A stretch of 64,000 nt of DNA from Psychrosphaera sp. B3R10. Lineage in GTDB: Bacteria; Pseudomonadota; Gammaproteobacteria; Enterobacterales; Alteromonadaceae. Under the pieces are notes generated by a model. It saw nothing but the letters and a program-made list of their open reading frames with translations, was not told where the DNA came from and ran no database searches. Every line of letters starts with the position of its first letter. The stretch's first letter is position 1. The stretch lies in assembly GCF_018861025.1 (NCBI RefSeq), contig NZ_JAHKQH010000019.1, positions 62,001 to 126,000 of the forward strand, written 5' to 3'. Of this stretch, positions 55,007-64,000 are shown piece by piece. The position numbers and the translations under genes were made by a program.

Positions 55007-56032
55007 CTACAAACTAAGTTCACCTTTTAAGTTTATTTCAAAGCGTCTTCGAACTTCGTCATAACTAAGATCTTGACTCAGCAAGTGATGAATTTTGGTA
55101 AGGCAAGCTTCTAGCGTCATGTCTCTCGCGGACAATACACCTGCATCTTTAAGTGCATGACCTGTGGCGTATCCTTCCATGTTAACCATGCCTCTGTGGC
55201 ATTGCGTTCGATTTACAACCAAAATGCCGCGTTTATGGGCTTGCTCAATTTCGTTCAATAACGCTTCGTTTTCCGGTGCGTTACCAACACCATAACTCTG
55301 TATGATTAACGCATTTACAGGTTGAGCAAGAATGTTTGCAATAACTTGATGGGATATTCCAGGGTATAAACTAACGACGCCAATTGGTTGGTCTTTAATT
55401 GGAATGACAGTTAACTTACTTTCATTGCGCGGCGGGGTAACAACTAACTGACCTAGGTCGACGTTGATTTGAATTCCAGCGGTAATTAACGGGTCACAAT
55501 TGGGACTTTCAAAAGCATTAAACCCTGAAGAGTCCGCCTTAGTTGAGCGATTTCCCCGGTATAATTTGTTATTAAAAAATAACCCAACTTCAGCGAGCGG
55601 GTAATGAGCTGCTAAATATAACGAATTTAGTAAGTTAAGTTGTCCATCACTGCGTATTTCAGAAAGTGGAATTTGGCTCCCTGTAACGATAACTGGTTTT
55701 TGCAAGTTATCTAACATAAAAGACAACGCAGATGCTGTATACGCCATTGTGTCGGTACCGTGCAATACCACAAAGCCATCATATTGGTCGTATTTTGCTT
55801 GTATATCATCAGCAATAAACTGCCAGTCATTAGGGGTCATATTGCTAGAATCAATAACAGGGCAGTATTCGTGTATATCAAAATTAGGCATCTCTTCTCG
55901 GTGCAGTTCAGTCAACCCTTTTACCACATCAGAAACATATCCTTGTACTGGAATATAACCGTTTTTAGATTTTTTCATTCCTATGGTGCCGCCAGTATAA
56001 GCGATATAAATACGTTTTTTGTTTATGTTCAT
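55007..56032 (-). CDS. ansA: Type I (cytoplasmic) L-asparaginase
   Basis: AnsA hydrolyses L-asparagine to aspartate and ammonia in the cytoplasm. The 341 residues match E. coli AnsA (338). Thr16 in YTGGTIGM and Thr93 in HGTDTMA are the catalytic threonines; VTGSQIPLSEIRSDGQ and the late SYGVGNAP are also typical. There is no signal peptide, unlike AnsB. It lies 245 bases downstream of sppA on the same strand, the same order as in E. coli, but sppA has its own terminator between them. Confidence 0.97.
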   Translation of the reverse strand: MNINKKRIYIAYTGGTIGMKKSKNGYIPVQGYVSDVVKGLTELHREEMPNFDIHEYCPVIDSSNMTPNDWQFIADDIQAKYDQYDGFVVLHGTDTMAYTASALSFMLDNLQKPVIVTGSQIPLSEIRSDGQLNLLNSLYLAAHYPLAEVGLFFNNKLYRGNRSTKADSSGFNAFESPNCDPLITAGIQINVDLGQLVVTPPRNESKLTVIPIKDQPIGVVSLYPGISHQVIANILAQPVNALIIQSYGVGNAPENEALLNEIEQAHKRGILVVNRTQCHRGMVNMEGYATGHALKDAGVLSARDMTLEACLTKIHHLLSQDLSYDEVRRRFEINLKGELSL

Positions 56033-56160
56033 GAAGTGTCACTACCCAAGTAAATTTAAGGCATTGTAATTAAATAAATCGGCGAGGCAAATTGTCTCGC
56101 ATTATCGTTCATTTGAAACATTCTATTTTGTACTAAAAACTTGACCGGGACTAATGTGCT

Positions 56161-56199
56161 AAAAAAAACGTACTTCAATCTTGTTAATAGAAGTACGTT
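56161..56199 (-). terminator. Terminator after sppA
   Basis: AACGTACTTC (56167-56176) pairs perfectly with GAAGTACGTT (56190-56199). On the minus strand the stem is followed by a run of eight T (56161-56168, partly in the stem). It should stop sppA transcripts before ansA. Confidence 0.82.
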
Positions 56200-56277
56200 A
56201 AATTCATCTGTTGTTTGTTGAGGCCAATCTAAGATGATTTTAGTAGCATCAAAGTTTGTTTACAGCTCATTTGGTTT

Positions 56278-58134
56278 TTACTGCAAGGTGTCGCACTCCA
56301 AACAGTAAATGTAAACGCCTGCTGGATCATTCATTTCTGTCCATTTTTCTGCTTGCGTAGCTATGGTGCCAAAGAGCGATTGAATTGATTGACGACGAAT
56401 ATCGAAGTTGTCAGTTAAATTAGGTCCATACGTTTTAAATAACTCTTGCATGAATTGCTCCATTGGATTGAGTTTTGTTTCTACGACTTTAATATCGTAA
56501 TCACTTAACTCAGCTAAATTAGCTGCAGAATCAATGGCATCATTAAAGTAACCTAACTTATCTACAAGCCCAATTTCAAAAGCCGTTTTACCAGACCAAA
56601 CTCGGCCCTGTGCAATTTTGTCTACATCAGATTTACTTATCGAACGTTCTTCTGCGACAAGAGAAATAAACTGGTCATAACCATGTTCAATCGCAAGTTG
56701 AATGACTTTTCCCATTTGCGGATCTAAAGCACGAACGGCTGATAGTCCATTAAGTTCTGTTGTAGCAACACCATCGGTTGTTACACCTAGTGCACTTAAG
56801 CTATCTTCATAGGTCAGGAACATTCCAAAGATCCCAATTGAACCAGTAATGGTAGAAGGGGCGGCCCAAATTTCATCAGCTGACGCTGAAATCCAATAAC
56901 CACCAGAGGCGGCCATAGAACTCATCGATACTACGATCGGTTTTCCAGCCTGTTTCATGGCTTCTACTTCATTTCGAATTAATTCAGACGCAAATGCAGA
57001 GCCTCCAGGGCTATCTACACGCAGTACAACCGCTTTGACGGACTTATCAAGACGTGCTTGCTTTAATAGCGCAGCAGTTGATTGACCACCAATTTCACCT
57101 GGTTTACGCTTGCCATCGTAAATAGTGCCTTTAGCAACGACTATAGCGACCTTATCCATAGGCTCCATCTCTAGTTGTTGACTCATTGACGCTAAGTAAT
57201 GATTAAAGTTTACGTAATTTACATCTTTACCGTACTTTTCCGCTAAGTAGCTATCTAATTCTTGATGTGATTTAAGACCATCAATCCATTTGTTTTGCAA
57301 TGCAAATAGCGAAAAACTACCATTGGTTTGAGTTAGCTTTTCTAAAAAATCATCTAAAGATTCATCAAAATTAGAGGTTTCAATATTTCGAGCTTGCGCT
57401 ACGTCTTCTTTGTAGATTGTCCATAAATCGCTTAACCAATTGATATTTGCTTCTTTGGCGGCAGCTGACATATCGTCACGAATAAAGGGTTCTACTGCAG
57501 ATTTAAATGTACCCACTCTAAAAATATGGGCATTGATTTTGAGTTTTTCCAAAGCCGCTTTGTAATACATATTAAAACGACCAAATCCGTCTAAACTAAT
57601 CGACCCCATGGGATGCAGATACAATTCATCGGCGTGGGCCGCAAGGTAATATTGGCTTTGGCTAAAATAGTCGCCATAGGCAATGACAGGTTTACCGGCT
57701 TGTTTAAATTCGTCAATAGCAAATGCAATTTCCTGCAGTTTATTTAATCCGGTATTTTTTAAACTGTGTAAATTTAACACCAGTGCTTTAATTTTATTAT
57801 CGTCTTTAGCTTCTGCGATTACGTCTAATACGTCGATTAATAATATTTCAGGACTTTGATTTCGATTACCCGCAAAATCAGCCATGACCTCATCGTAAGG
57901 GTCGACAAACGTTTTTTGTTCGACGATGTCACCAACGAGGTTTAGCGTTAGAATGGAATTGTTTTTTACTACAATAGGAGCCGTTTGACTTGCACTAAAA
58001 ATGATGAATAAGGCAATTAATACTAATATAAAACCGATATTTAAAAAGACTCGACGACTAAAATTTATGACATTCCAACTTGCTTTAATGAGATCTCTTA
58101 ACCAATGTTTATTCTGAGATAGATCGCTACGCAT
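56278..58134 (-). CDS. sppA: Signal peptide peptidase, protease IV
   Basis: SppA cleaves leftover signal peptides in the inner membrane. It is a tandem ClpP-like (S49) protein, 618 residues, exactly the E. coli length, with one N-terminal membrane helix (VFLNIGFILVLIALFIIF). The catalytic Lys211 lies in RVGTFKSAVEPF and the Ser410 in SSMAASGGYWIS. I use ATG 58134, preceded by AAGGA; an upstream extension to 58245 adds 37 poorly supported residues. fadH is divergent. Confidence 0.96.
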   Translation of the reverse strand: MRSDLSQNKHWLRDLIKASWNVINFSRRVFLNIGFILVLIALFIIFSASQTAPIVVKNNSILTLNLVGDIVEQKTFVDPYDEVMADFAGNRNQSPEILLIDVLDVIAEAKDDNKIKALVLNLHSLKNTGLNKLQEIAFAIDEFKQAGKPVIAYGDYFSQSQYYLAAHADELYLHPMGSISLDGFGRFNMYYKAALEKLKINAHIFRVGTFKSAVEPFIRDDMSAAAKEANINWLSDLWTIYKEDVAQARNIETSNFDESLDDFLEKLTQTNGSFSLFALQNKWIDGLKSHQELDSYLAEKYGKDVNYVNFNHYLASMSQQLEMEPMDKVAIVVAKGTIYDGKRKPGEIGGQSTAALLKQARLDKSVKAVVLRVDSPGGSAFASELIRNEVEAMKQAGKPIVVSMSSMAASGGYWISASADEIWAAPSTITGSIGIFGMFLTYEDSLSALGVTTDGVATTELNGLSAVRALDPQMGKVIQLAIEHGYDQFISLVAEERSISKSDVDKIAQGRVWSGKTAFEIGLVDKLGYFNDAIDSAANLAELSDYDIKVVETKLNPMEQFMQELFKTYGPNLTDNFDIRRQSIQSLFGTIATQAEKWTEMNDPAGVYIYCLECDTLQ

Positions 58135-58254
58135 AATATTCCTTGCTTTGACTTTAAATGGATTTTGTTGGTTATTGCTTATTACTCTGATTCTAAGACC
58201 AAAAGCAAATAATTTCAGTAGGTATTTAGGGAAACCTTGTAACAAAATATACAG

Positions 58255-58271
58255 TTGAAGTCCGACCAGTT
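58255..58271. promoter_or_regulatory. FadR-like operator before fadH
   Basis: Read on the minus strand, AACTGGTCGGACTTCAA closely resembles FadR operators of enterobacteria (core CTGGTCNGACNT), from memory. It lies 44-60 bases before the fadH ATG, where a promoter would be expected. It fits control of fatty-acid degradation by long-chain acyl-CoA. No fadR gene is in the window. Confidence 0.55.
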
Positions 58272-58299
58272 GTTGGGTAGAGTAATACCATAATTATAA

Positions 58300-60330
<2,031 letters not shown>

Positions 60331-60408
60331 ATTGTTGGTGTTAGGTGGGTTAGAATTACAATAAGCTCATGGTAAACTGCGCGCAATTTTTTTGTAATTA
60401 GAGTTTTT

Positions 60409-60909
60409 ATGACAGATGTAACCATATGTTTGACCAACCCAAAGAGCCCAACCAATGTGGGTGGTGTAATGCGGGCCGTAGGTTGTTTTGGCGCGGATAA
60501 GGTACTTTATACTGGGAATCGGTATGATATTGCGAAAAAATTTCATACCGATACACAAAATATATCGGCTGATATTGGACTTGTTCATGTTGACGATTTT
60601 TTTGCGGAAAAACCGAAAGAAGTACCACTAATCTGCATTGAATTGGTTGAAGGGGCGATTCCTTTAAACGAATTTAATCACCCGCCAAAAGCATTTTACT
60701 TATTAGGTCCAGAAGATAGTTCGGTAAAGCAAGAGTGGGTCGACCAAGCAGACGCTGTTGTTTATATTCCAACTAAAGGCAGTTTGAATTTAGCCGCAAC
60801 GGTCAATGTGTTGTTGTACGATCGATTTTCTAAATCAACTCAGGATATTGACCATACCTCTTTGATTAAGCAAAGTAGGGATGTCAATAATCGCTTAGCG
60901 GTCAAATAG
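60409..60909 (+). CDS. SpoU/TrmH-family RNA 2'-O-methyltransferase
   Basis: The 166-residue protein has the three motifs of SPOUT methyltransferases: motif 1 LTNPKSPTNVGGVMRAVGCF, motif 2 FYLLGPEDSSV and motif 3 VYIPTKGSLNLAATVNVLLYD. These enzymes bind SAM in a trefoil knot and 2'-O-methylate tRNA or rRNA. It is a minimal form with no added RNA-binding domain, like TrmL. The exact target cannot be fixed; it differs from TrmL in the spacing of motifs. Confidence 0.9.
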   Translation: MTDVTICLTNPKSPTNVGGVMRAVGCFGADKVLYTGNRYDIAKKFHTDTQNISADIGLVHVDDFFAEKPKEVPLICIELVEGAIPLNEFNHPPKAFYLLGPEDSSVKQEWVDQADAVVYIPTKGSLNLAATVNVLLYDRFSKSTQDIDHTSLIKQSRDVNNRLAVK

Positions 60910-60961
60910 TTCTCTAAAGTACTAGATTAGCGCCGAACTCAATCGACCTTACCTTAGTACC

Positions 60962-61005
60962 AAAAAGCGATAACTAGTTTTGCTAAAAATGAGTTATCGC
61001 TTTTT
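60962..61005. terminator. Terminator between RNA methyltransferase and pssA
   Basis: AAAAAGCGATAACT (60962-60975) pairs perfectly with AGTTATCGCTTTTT (60992-61005), with a 16-base loop. The two flanking genes converge and both could use it. Confidence 0.85.
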
Positions 61006-61083
61006 AAGTTCAGCTCTCAAATGTACCTATTTTGACCGACTCTTTAATCGCATGATTGTGTTAAAGCACATTTTTGTTAGTCA

Positions 61084-62406
61084 TTAAAGAAGTCGTTTTA
61101 ACAACCTATCAATTTGAGTTAACCGCAGCTTTTTAATTAACTTTTGTGGTTTTTGTGGATAGTCACGCAAAGATTGTAATTCTGTAACCGATTTAACAAC
61201 CGTTGTATGTTGATAAATTTGGGCAAGTTCGTTTTCGACCTGTTCGGTCAAAACTCCGTTTTTATCGTCAATGAGTAAACCATTTTCAAGGTCTAATGCC
61301 CATGCTCTTGGGTTTACATTACTGCCCGTAATTAAGTGGTATCTACTATCAGAAATAATGCCTTTTAGATGATAGCTATTTTTGTCATGTTTCCATAGGC
61401 GGATGGTTAATTGCCCAGACAAAATGTATTTCTGCCACTTTTTAACAAATCGAACCAACAAAATTTCATATAAATAGGGTATCGCGCCAATGGTTGAAAA
61501 CTTGTCAGGATCTTCGATATAAAAGTCATTTGCAGTTTTATCGCCGACGGTAATTTCAACATTAACGCCACGTCGTAACGCTTTTGCAAGATCACGGACC
61601 AATACTTTTGGCATATTAAAATAAGGGGTAAATATAACAACCTTATCGACAGAGCGTTGTATTGTCTTTCTTATATGCTTATTTAGTTGATTATTTCTAG
61701 CTCCAAACCCAACAAGCGGTTTAACGGTAAGTTCACAATTTAAAGGTCGATATTGTTTTGTTTTATATTGCGTAACTGCCAATAACTTTCTTAACTTTTG
61801 AACAATTGTTTTGCGAGTTTGAAGGTCTGGGTAATATTCGATATTAAGCTTTGGGGCTAATGCAGAATCGATAAATACAGTATCTAAGTATTGGCAGAAG
61901 CTATCGGCTAATGACTTGGAGTTTAAAATGTAATATCTATCAAGGCGGTATTTGTCATGTTGATGACAATAAACATCATTAATGCTGGCGCCGGTATAAA
62001 GTACATGATCATCAAATACCATGCCTTTGAGATGTAACACACCAAATAGTTCTTTATTTTTGACCGCTACGCCATAAATATTAATGGTATCGCCATATTG
62101 TTGTGCGAGCTTAAGGTAAAGTGCGCGGTTACCAAGTTGTTGTTTTTCGCCAATTAGTCCTCGCTGAGCTCGGTGAGCGTCTACAAATATATTAATATTA
62201 AGCTTAGGACGAAGTTGTTTGGCCTGATATAGCGCATCTAAAATGATTTTACCTGCGTCATCATCTTGCAGATACAACGCGGTAATGTAGATCCGTTTTT
62301 CAGCTCTTGAAATGTGCTCTAGTAACGCACTAAGGTATGATTTGGCTGAATCTAAGATGTTAATGTCGCCAACATCTAGTGCAATTGGTTTTGTCTCAAA
62401 TAACAA
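61084..62406 (-). CDS. pssA: CDP-diacylglycerol-serine O-phosphatidyltransferase (PssA type)
   Basis: PssA makes phosphatidylserine, the precursor of phosphatidylethanolamine. The 440-residue protein (E. coli 451) is of the phospholipase D superfamily with two HKD motifs: HLKGMVFD (His125, Lys127, Asp132) and HLKGIISD (His346, Lys348, Asp353). GVLHLKGMVFDDHVLYTGA, TVGDKTANDFYI and PRAWALDLENGLLI are near E. coli PssA. No membrane helix is present; the enzyme is peripheral to membranes. It is followed by pepE upstream on the same strand, 40 bases apart. Confidence 0.96.
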   Translation of the reverse strand: MLFETKPIALDVGDINILDSAKSYLSALLEHISRAEKRIYITALYLQDDDAGKIILDALYQAKQLRPKLNINIFVDAHRAQRGLIGEKQQLGNRALYLKLAQQYGDTINIYGVAVKNKELFGVLHLKGMVFDDHVLYTGASINDVYCHQHDKYRLDRYYILNSKSLADSFCQYLDTVFIDSALAPKLNIEYYPDLQTRKTIVQKLRKLLAVTQYKTKQYRPLNCELTVKPLVGFGARNNQLNKHIRKTIQRSVDKVVIFTPYFNMPKVLVRDLAKALRRGVNVEITVGDKTANDFYIEDPDKFSTIGAIPYLYEILLVRFVKKWQKYILSGQLTIRLWKHDKNSYHLKGIISDSRYHLITGSNVNPRAWALDLENGLLIDDKNGVLTEQVENELAQIYQHTTVVKSVTELQSLRDYPQKPQKLIKKLRLTQIDRLLKRLL

Positions 62407-62446
62407 CAGCTTTACTCTTCAAGTAATAAAATTAGAAAACAAACTT

Positions 62447-63154
62447 TCACTTTAACAACTCTGAAAGATCTTGTTGCGGTTGAACAATGGTCTTATCGCC
62501 AGACTTAAATATAAAAGCGTCTTTATTGCCTTTAAGTGATAGAGAATGTCCATTTAGTTGTAGTGCACTTCCTTCTTGGATGCCGACAATCGTTGCGAGA
62601 GGGTTCAATACCATAAATTCTTCAATTCTCATTTGTCGCGTTTCACCGTTGTGGCCTGGAGGCTGAAAATCGGTGTAATGAGGGTTTAGTTGAAAAGGCA
62701 CTAAATTAAGTGCCGTAAATGACTGAGGTTGCACTATTGGCATGTCATTGGTAGTTTTGATTGATTGTCCGGCAATATTTGAACCTGCGCTCCAGCCAAT
62801 ATAGTAAGTATGTCTTTCAACAGATTGTTGGATGACATCTAGTAAATCATGATTGTATAACTGATTTAACAACTCGAACGTATTTCCACCGCCAACGATG
62901 ATCACGTCAGCATCTTTTAACGCCTGTTGGTAATCATTAAACTCGTGAATACCCTTAATCGAAAAAGGCAATGAAGCTAACGCTTGTTTAACCTTAGTCG
63001 TATATTCACCATAACTAATTGTGACGCCAGCAAACGGAATAAATACAGCATTAACTATTGTACGGTCAGCTAAAAATTCTGAAATTATGGGTAAAGCATG
63101 TTCCAAGTATTCAGTATTGCCTTCTTTTGAGGCACTTAATAATAGGGCATTCAT
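62447..63154 (-). CDS. pepE: Alpha-aspartyl dipeptidase (peptidase E)
   Basis: PepE cleaves dipeptides with N-terminal aspartate, cytoplasmic, family S51. The 235 residues match E. coli PepE (229). The catalytic Ser122 lies in YIGWSAGSN, Asp137 in TTNDMPIV and His159 in LNPHYTDF; IPFAGVTISY and VIIVGGGNTFELL are conserved too. It ends 40 bases before the pssA start on the same strand, so the two may share a transcript. Confidence 0.96.
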   Translation of the reverse strand: MNALLLSASKEGNTEYLEHALPIISEFLADRTIVNAVFIPFAGVTISYGEYTTKVKQALASLPFSIKGIHEFNDYQQALKDADVIIVGGGNTFELLNQLYNHDLLDVIQQSVERHTYYIGWSAGSNIAGQSIKTTNDMPIVQPQSFTALNLVPFQLNPHYTDFQPPGHNGETRQMRIEEFMVLNPLATIVGIQEGSALQLNGHSLSLKGNKDAFIFKSGDKTIVQPQQDLSELLK

Positions 63155-63193
63155 ATATATTCCATCTTCAACGCCTAAGGACTAAAACATGTC

Positions 63194-63231
63194 ATATGTG
63201 TCGCTAAAAGTCGAATAAGTGCGACACATAT
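63194..63231. promoter_or_regulatory. Inverted repeat before pepE
   Basis: ATATGTGTCGC (63194-63204) is exactly complementary to GCGACACATAT (63221-63231), with 16 bases between. It lies between pepE and the receiver gene, both on the minus strand. There is no U-run on either side, so it could be an operator of pepE or an mRNA 3' structure of the receiver gene. Confidence 0.5.
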
Positions 63232-63261
63232 AGAAGTCATAATCGCTGTAATAATTTGCAA

Positions 63262-63642
63262 TTAAGCAACTTGCACAGTCTCGAGATTAAGTCGTTTGAG
63301 TAAATTTTTAAGTTTATGGGGCGAAATCGGTTTCGTTAAAAACCCTTTTGCGCCTTTATCCCAAGTTAATTTAACGTTTTCTACCGAATTATGGGCGGAG
63401 CACATGACAACATCTGTATTGCTGTCGCTTGCTTGGATCTGGTCTAGAATGACAGTCCCGCACAAATCAGGTAATTCAATATCCAAAAACGCCAAATCAA
63501 ATTGTTCATTTTGGATTATTTCTAAAGCTTCTTTCCCGGTGCTGACTAAGGTTATGTCCTGATAGCCTAATTGATTCAGAAGGTGTTTGAAGAGGTGCAA
63601 AATGTCTGCTACATCATCAACAACCAAAACCTTTATTTGCAT
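63262..63642 (-). CDS. Single-domain response regulator (CheY-like)
   Basis: The 126 residues are one receiver domain without output. Phospho-acceptor Asp54 is in FLDIELPD; the acidic pair Asp9/Asp10 in VLVVDDVADIL and Lys in FLTKPISP complete the active site. Single receivers act in phosphorelays, chemotaxis or by protein binding. No kinase is adjacent; the lone cytoplasmic histidine kinase at 18395-19111 is the only other two-component protein in the window, but a link is not supported by position. It ends 107 bases before the pepE start. Confidence 0.92.
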   Translation of the reverse strand: MQIKVLVVDDVADILHLFKHLLNQLGYQDITLVSTGKEALEIIQNEQFDLAFLDIELPDLCGTVILDQIQASDSNTDVVMCSAHNSVENVKLTWDKGAKGFLTKPISPHKLKNLLKRLNLETVQVA

Positions 63643-63658
63643 ATTATGCTCGTTATTA

Positions 63659-64000
63659 TTATTCGCTCTTATTTAAACTTAAAGCGTAGGTGTACGCAGT
63701 GTAAAAAGCTTGTTCTTGAAATTGTCTTAACTCAAGATCCTTCATGGAATATTCCATAGGATTATGTTTTAAGTTATCTTTTATTTCGTTATTTGTAATT
63801 AACTCGACATTAGCGCCTTCAATTAATTGAATGGCGGCTTCCATTTTAAAGCTATTTGAACTTCCGGCAAACTTGCCTCGAGTATGTCTTTGTTTAATTA
63901 CTATTTTATCTATCTTGTAGTCTTCAATTAACTTTTTAAATTGAAACTGAAAGTGCTGCATGCCTTCGCTAGTCTCAGGCGTATTAGTACCGATACCGCG
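63659..64000 (-). CDS. DUF3010-like protein, 3' part only
   Basis: The open frame runs off the right edge of the window: at least 13 codons continue upstream of Met at 63961. The visible part, HFQFQFKKLIEDYKIDK, GKFAGSSNSFKMEAAIQLIE and EIKDNLKHNP, resembles the DUF3010 family of marine gammaproteobacteria as I recall it; no function is known. The gene ends 17 bases before the receiver gene, on the same strand, so they may be co-transcribed. Confidence 0.7.
   Translation of the reverse strand, partial: RGIGTNTPETSEGMQHFQFQFKKLIEDYKIDKIVIKQRHTRGKFAGSSNSFKMEAAIQLIEGANVELITNNEIKDNLKHNPMEYSMKDLELRQFQEQAFYTAYTYALSLNKSE

Noticed and set aside
58135-58245. N-terminal extension of SppA from 58245
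   Set aside because: It adds 37 residues before a start that already has AAGGA and gives exactly 618 residues.

Overview
The window is about 64 kb of chromosome from a low-GC gammaproteobacterium. It is most likely a marine member of the Alteromonadales (Colwellia/Thalassotalea/Psychrosphaera-like); this is inferred from the SdhA, SucABCD, CysB, HexR, PssA and SppA sequences, the TonB receptors and the gene order, not from a database search. Coding density is high. I saw no rRNA, tRNA, CRISPR array, insertion sequence, phage gene or integrase, so this is core metabolic chromosome, not an island.

Layout. 0-9.3 kb holds the end of sdhD, then sdhAB and sucABCD, completing the TCA block from 2-oxoglutarate to fumarate. 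9.4-13.8 kb holds mltD with two small exported proteins of unknown function, then gloB and a divergent yafS-like methyltransferase. 13.9-20.3 kb holds a TauE-type permease with a rhodanese, the electron-transfer flavoprotein genes etfBA, an acetyltransferase, a membrane-anchored unknown, an orphan histidine kinase and cysB. 20.4-24.2 kb holds a CNT nucleoside transporter divergent from a TonB-dependent receptor.

24.3-34.9 kb is the regulatory centre of the window: pykA, the RpiR-family regulator hexR, the Entner-Doudoroff run zwf-pgl-edd-glk-eda, then yeaD and gap. Four palindromes close to TGTAATTWAATTACA (the HexR box) lie before pykA, zwf (two) and gap, so one regulator appears to control glucose-6-phosphate oxidation, lower glycolysis and pyruvate kinase together. 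35.2-45.8 kb continues carbon metabolism with malQ, glgB and glgX (alpha-glucan and glycogen handling), gnd, msrB and a second, long-form GAPDH whose cofactor site differs from the first.

45.9-54.9 kb holds a second TonB receptor followed by a TlpA/ScsD-like thioredoxin, an M14 cytosolic-type carboxypeptidase, a sodium:alanine symporter with an unusual soluble insertion, and a run of zinc-ribbon membrane protein, yeaC (DUF1315) and a DUF349 protein. 55-64 kb holds ansA and sppA (reverse strand), fadH, a SpoU/TrmH RNA methyltransferase, pssA, pepE, a single-domain response regulator and a partial DUF3010-like gene. gap-yeaD, msrB, yeaC, ansA and sppA are near neighbours in E. coli too, so the right half is an expanded version of an old gene neighbourhood.

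I found no clear candidate for a wholly new system. The observations most worth a second look are the paired HexR boxes around the zwf promoter, the structured sucB-sucC junction, the tandem lipoyl domains of SucB, the AGCS symporter insertion, the unusual GAPDH paralogue, fatty-acid-type operators before etfBA and fadH, and several unknown proteins with conserved-looking partners.
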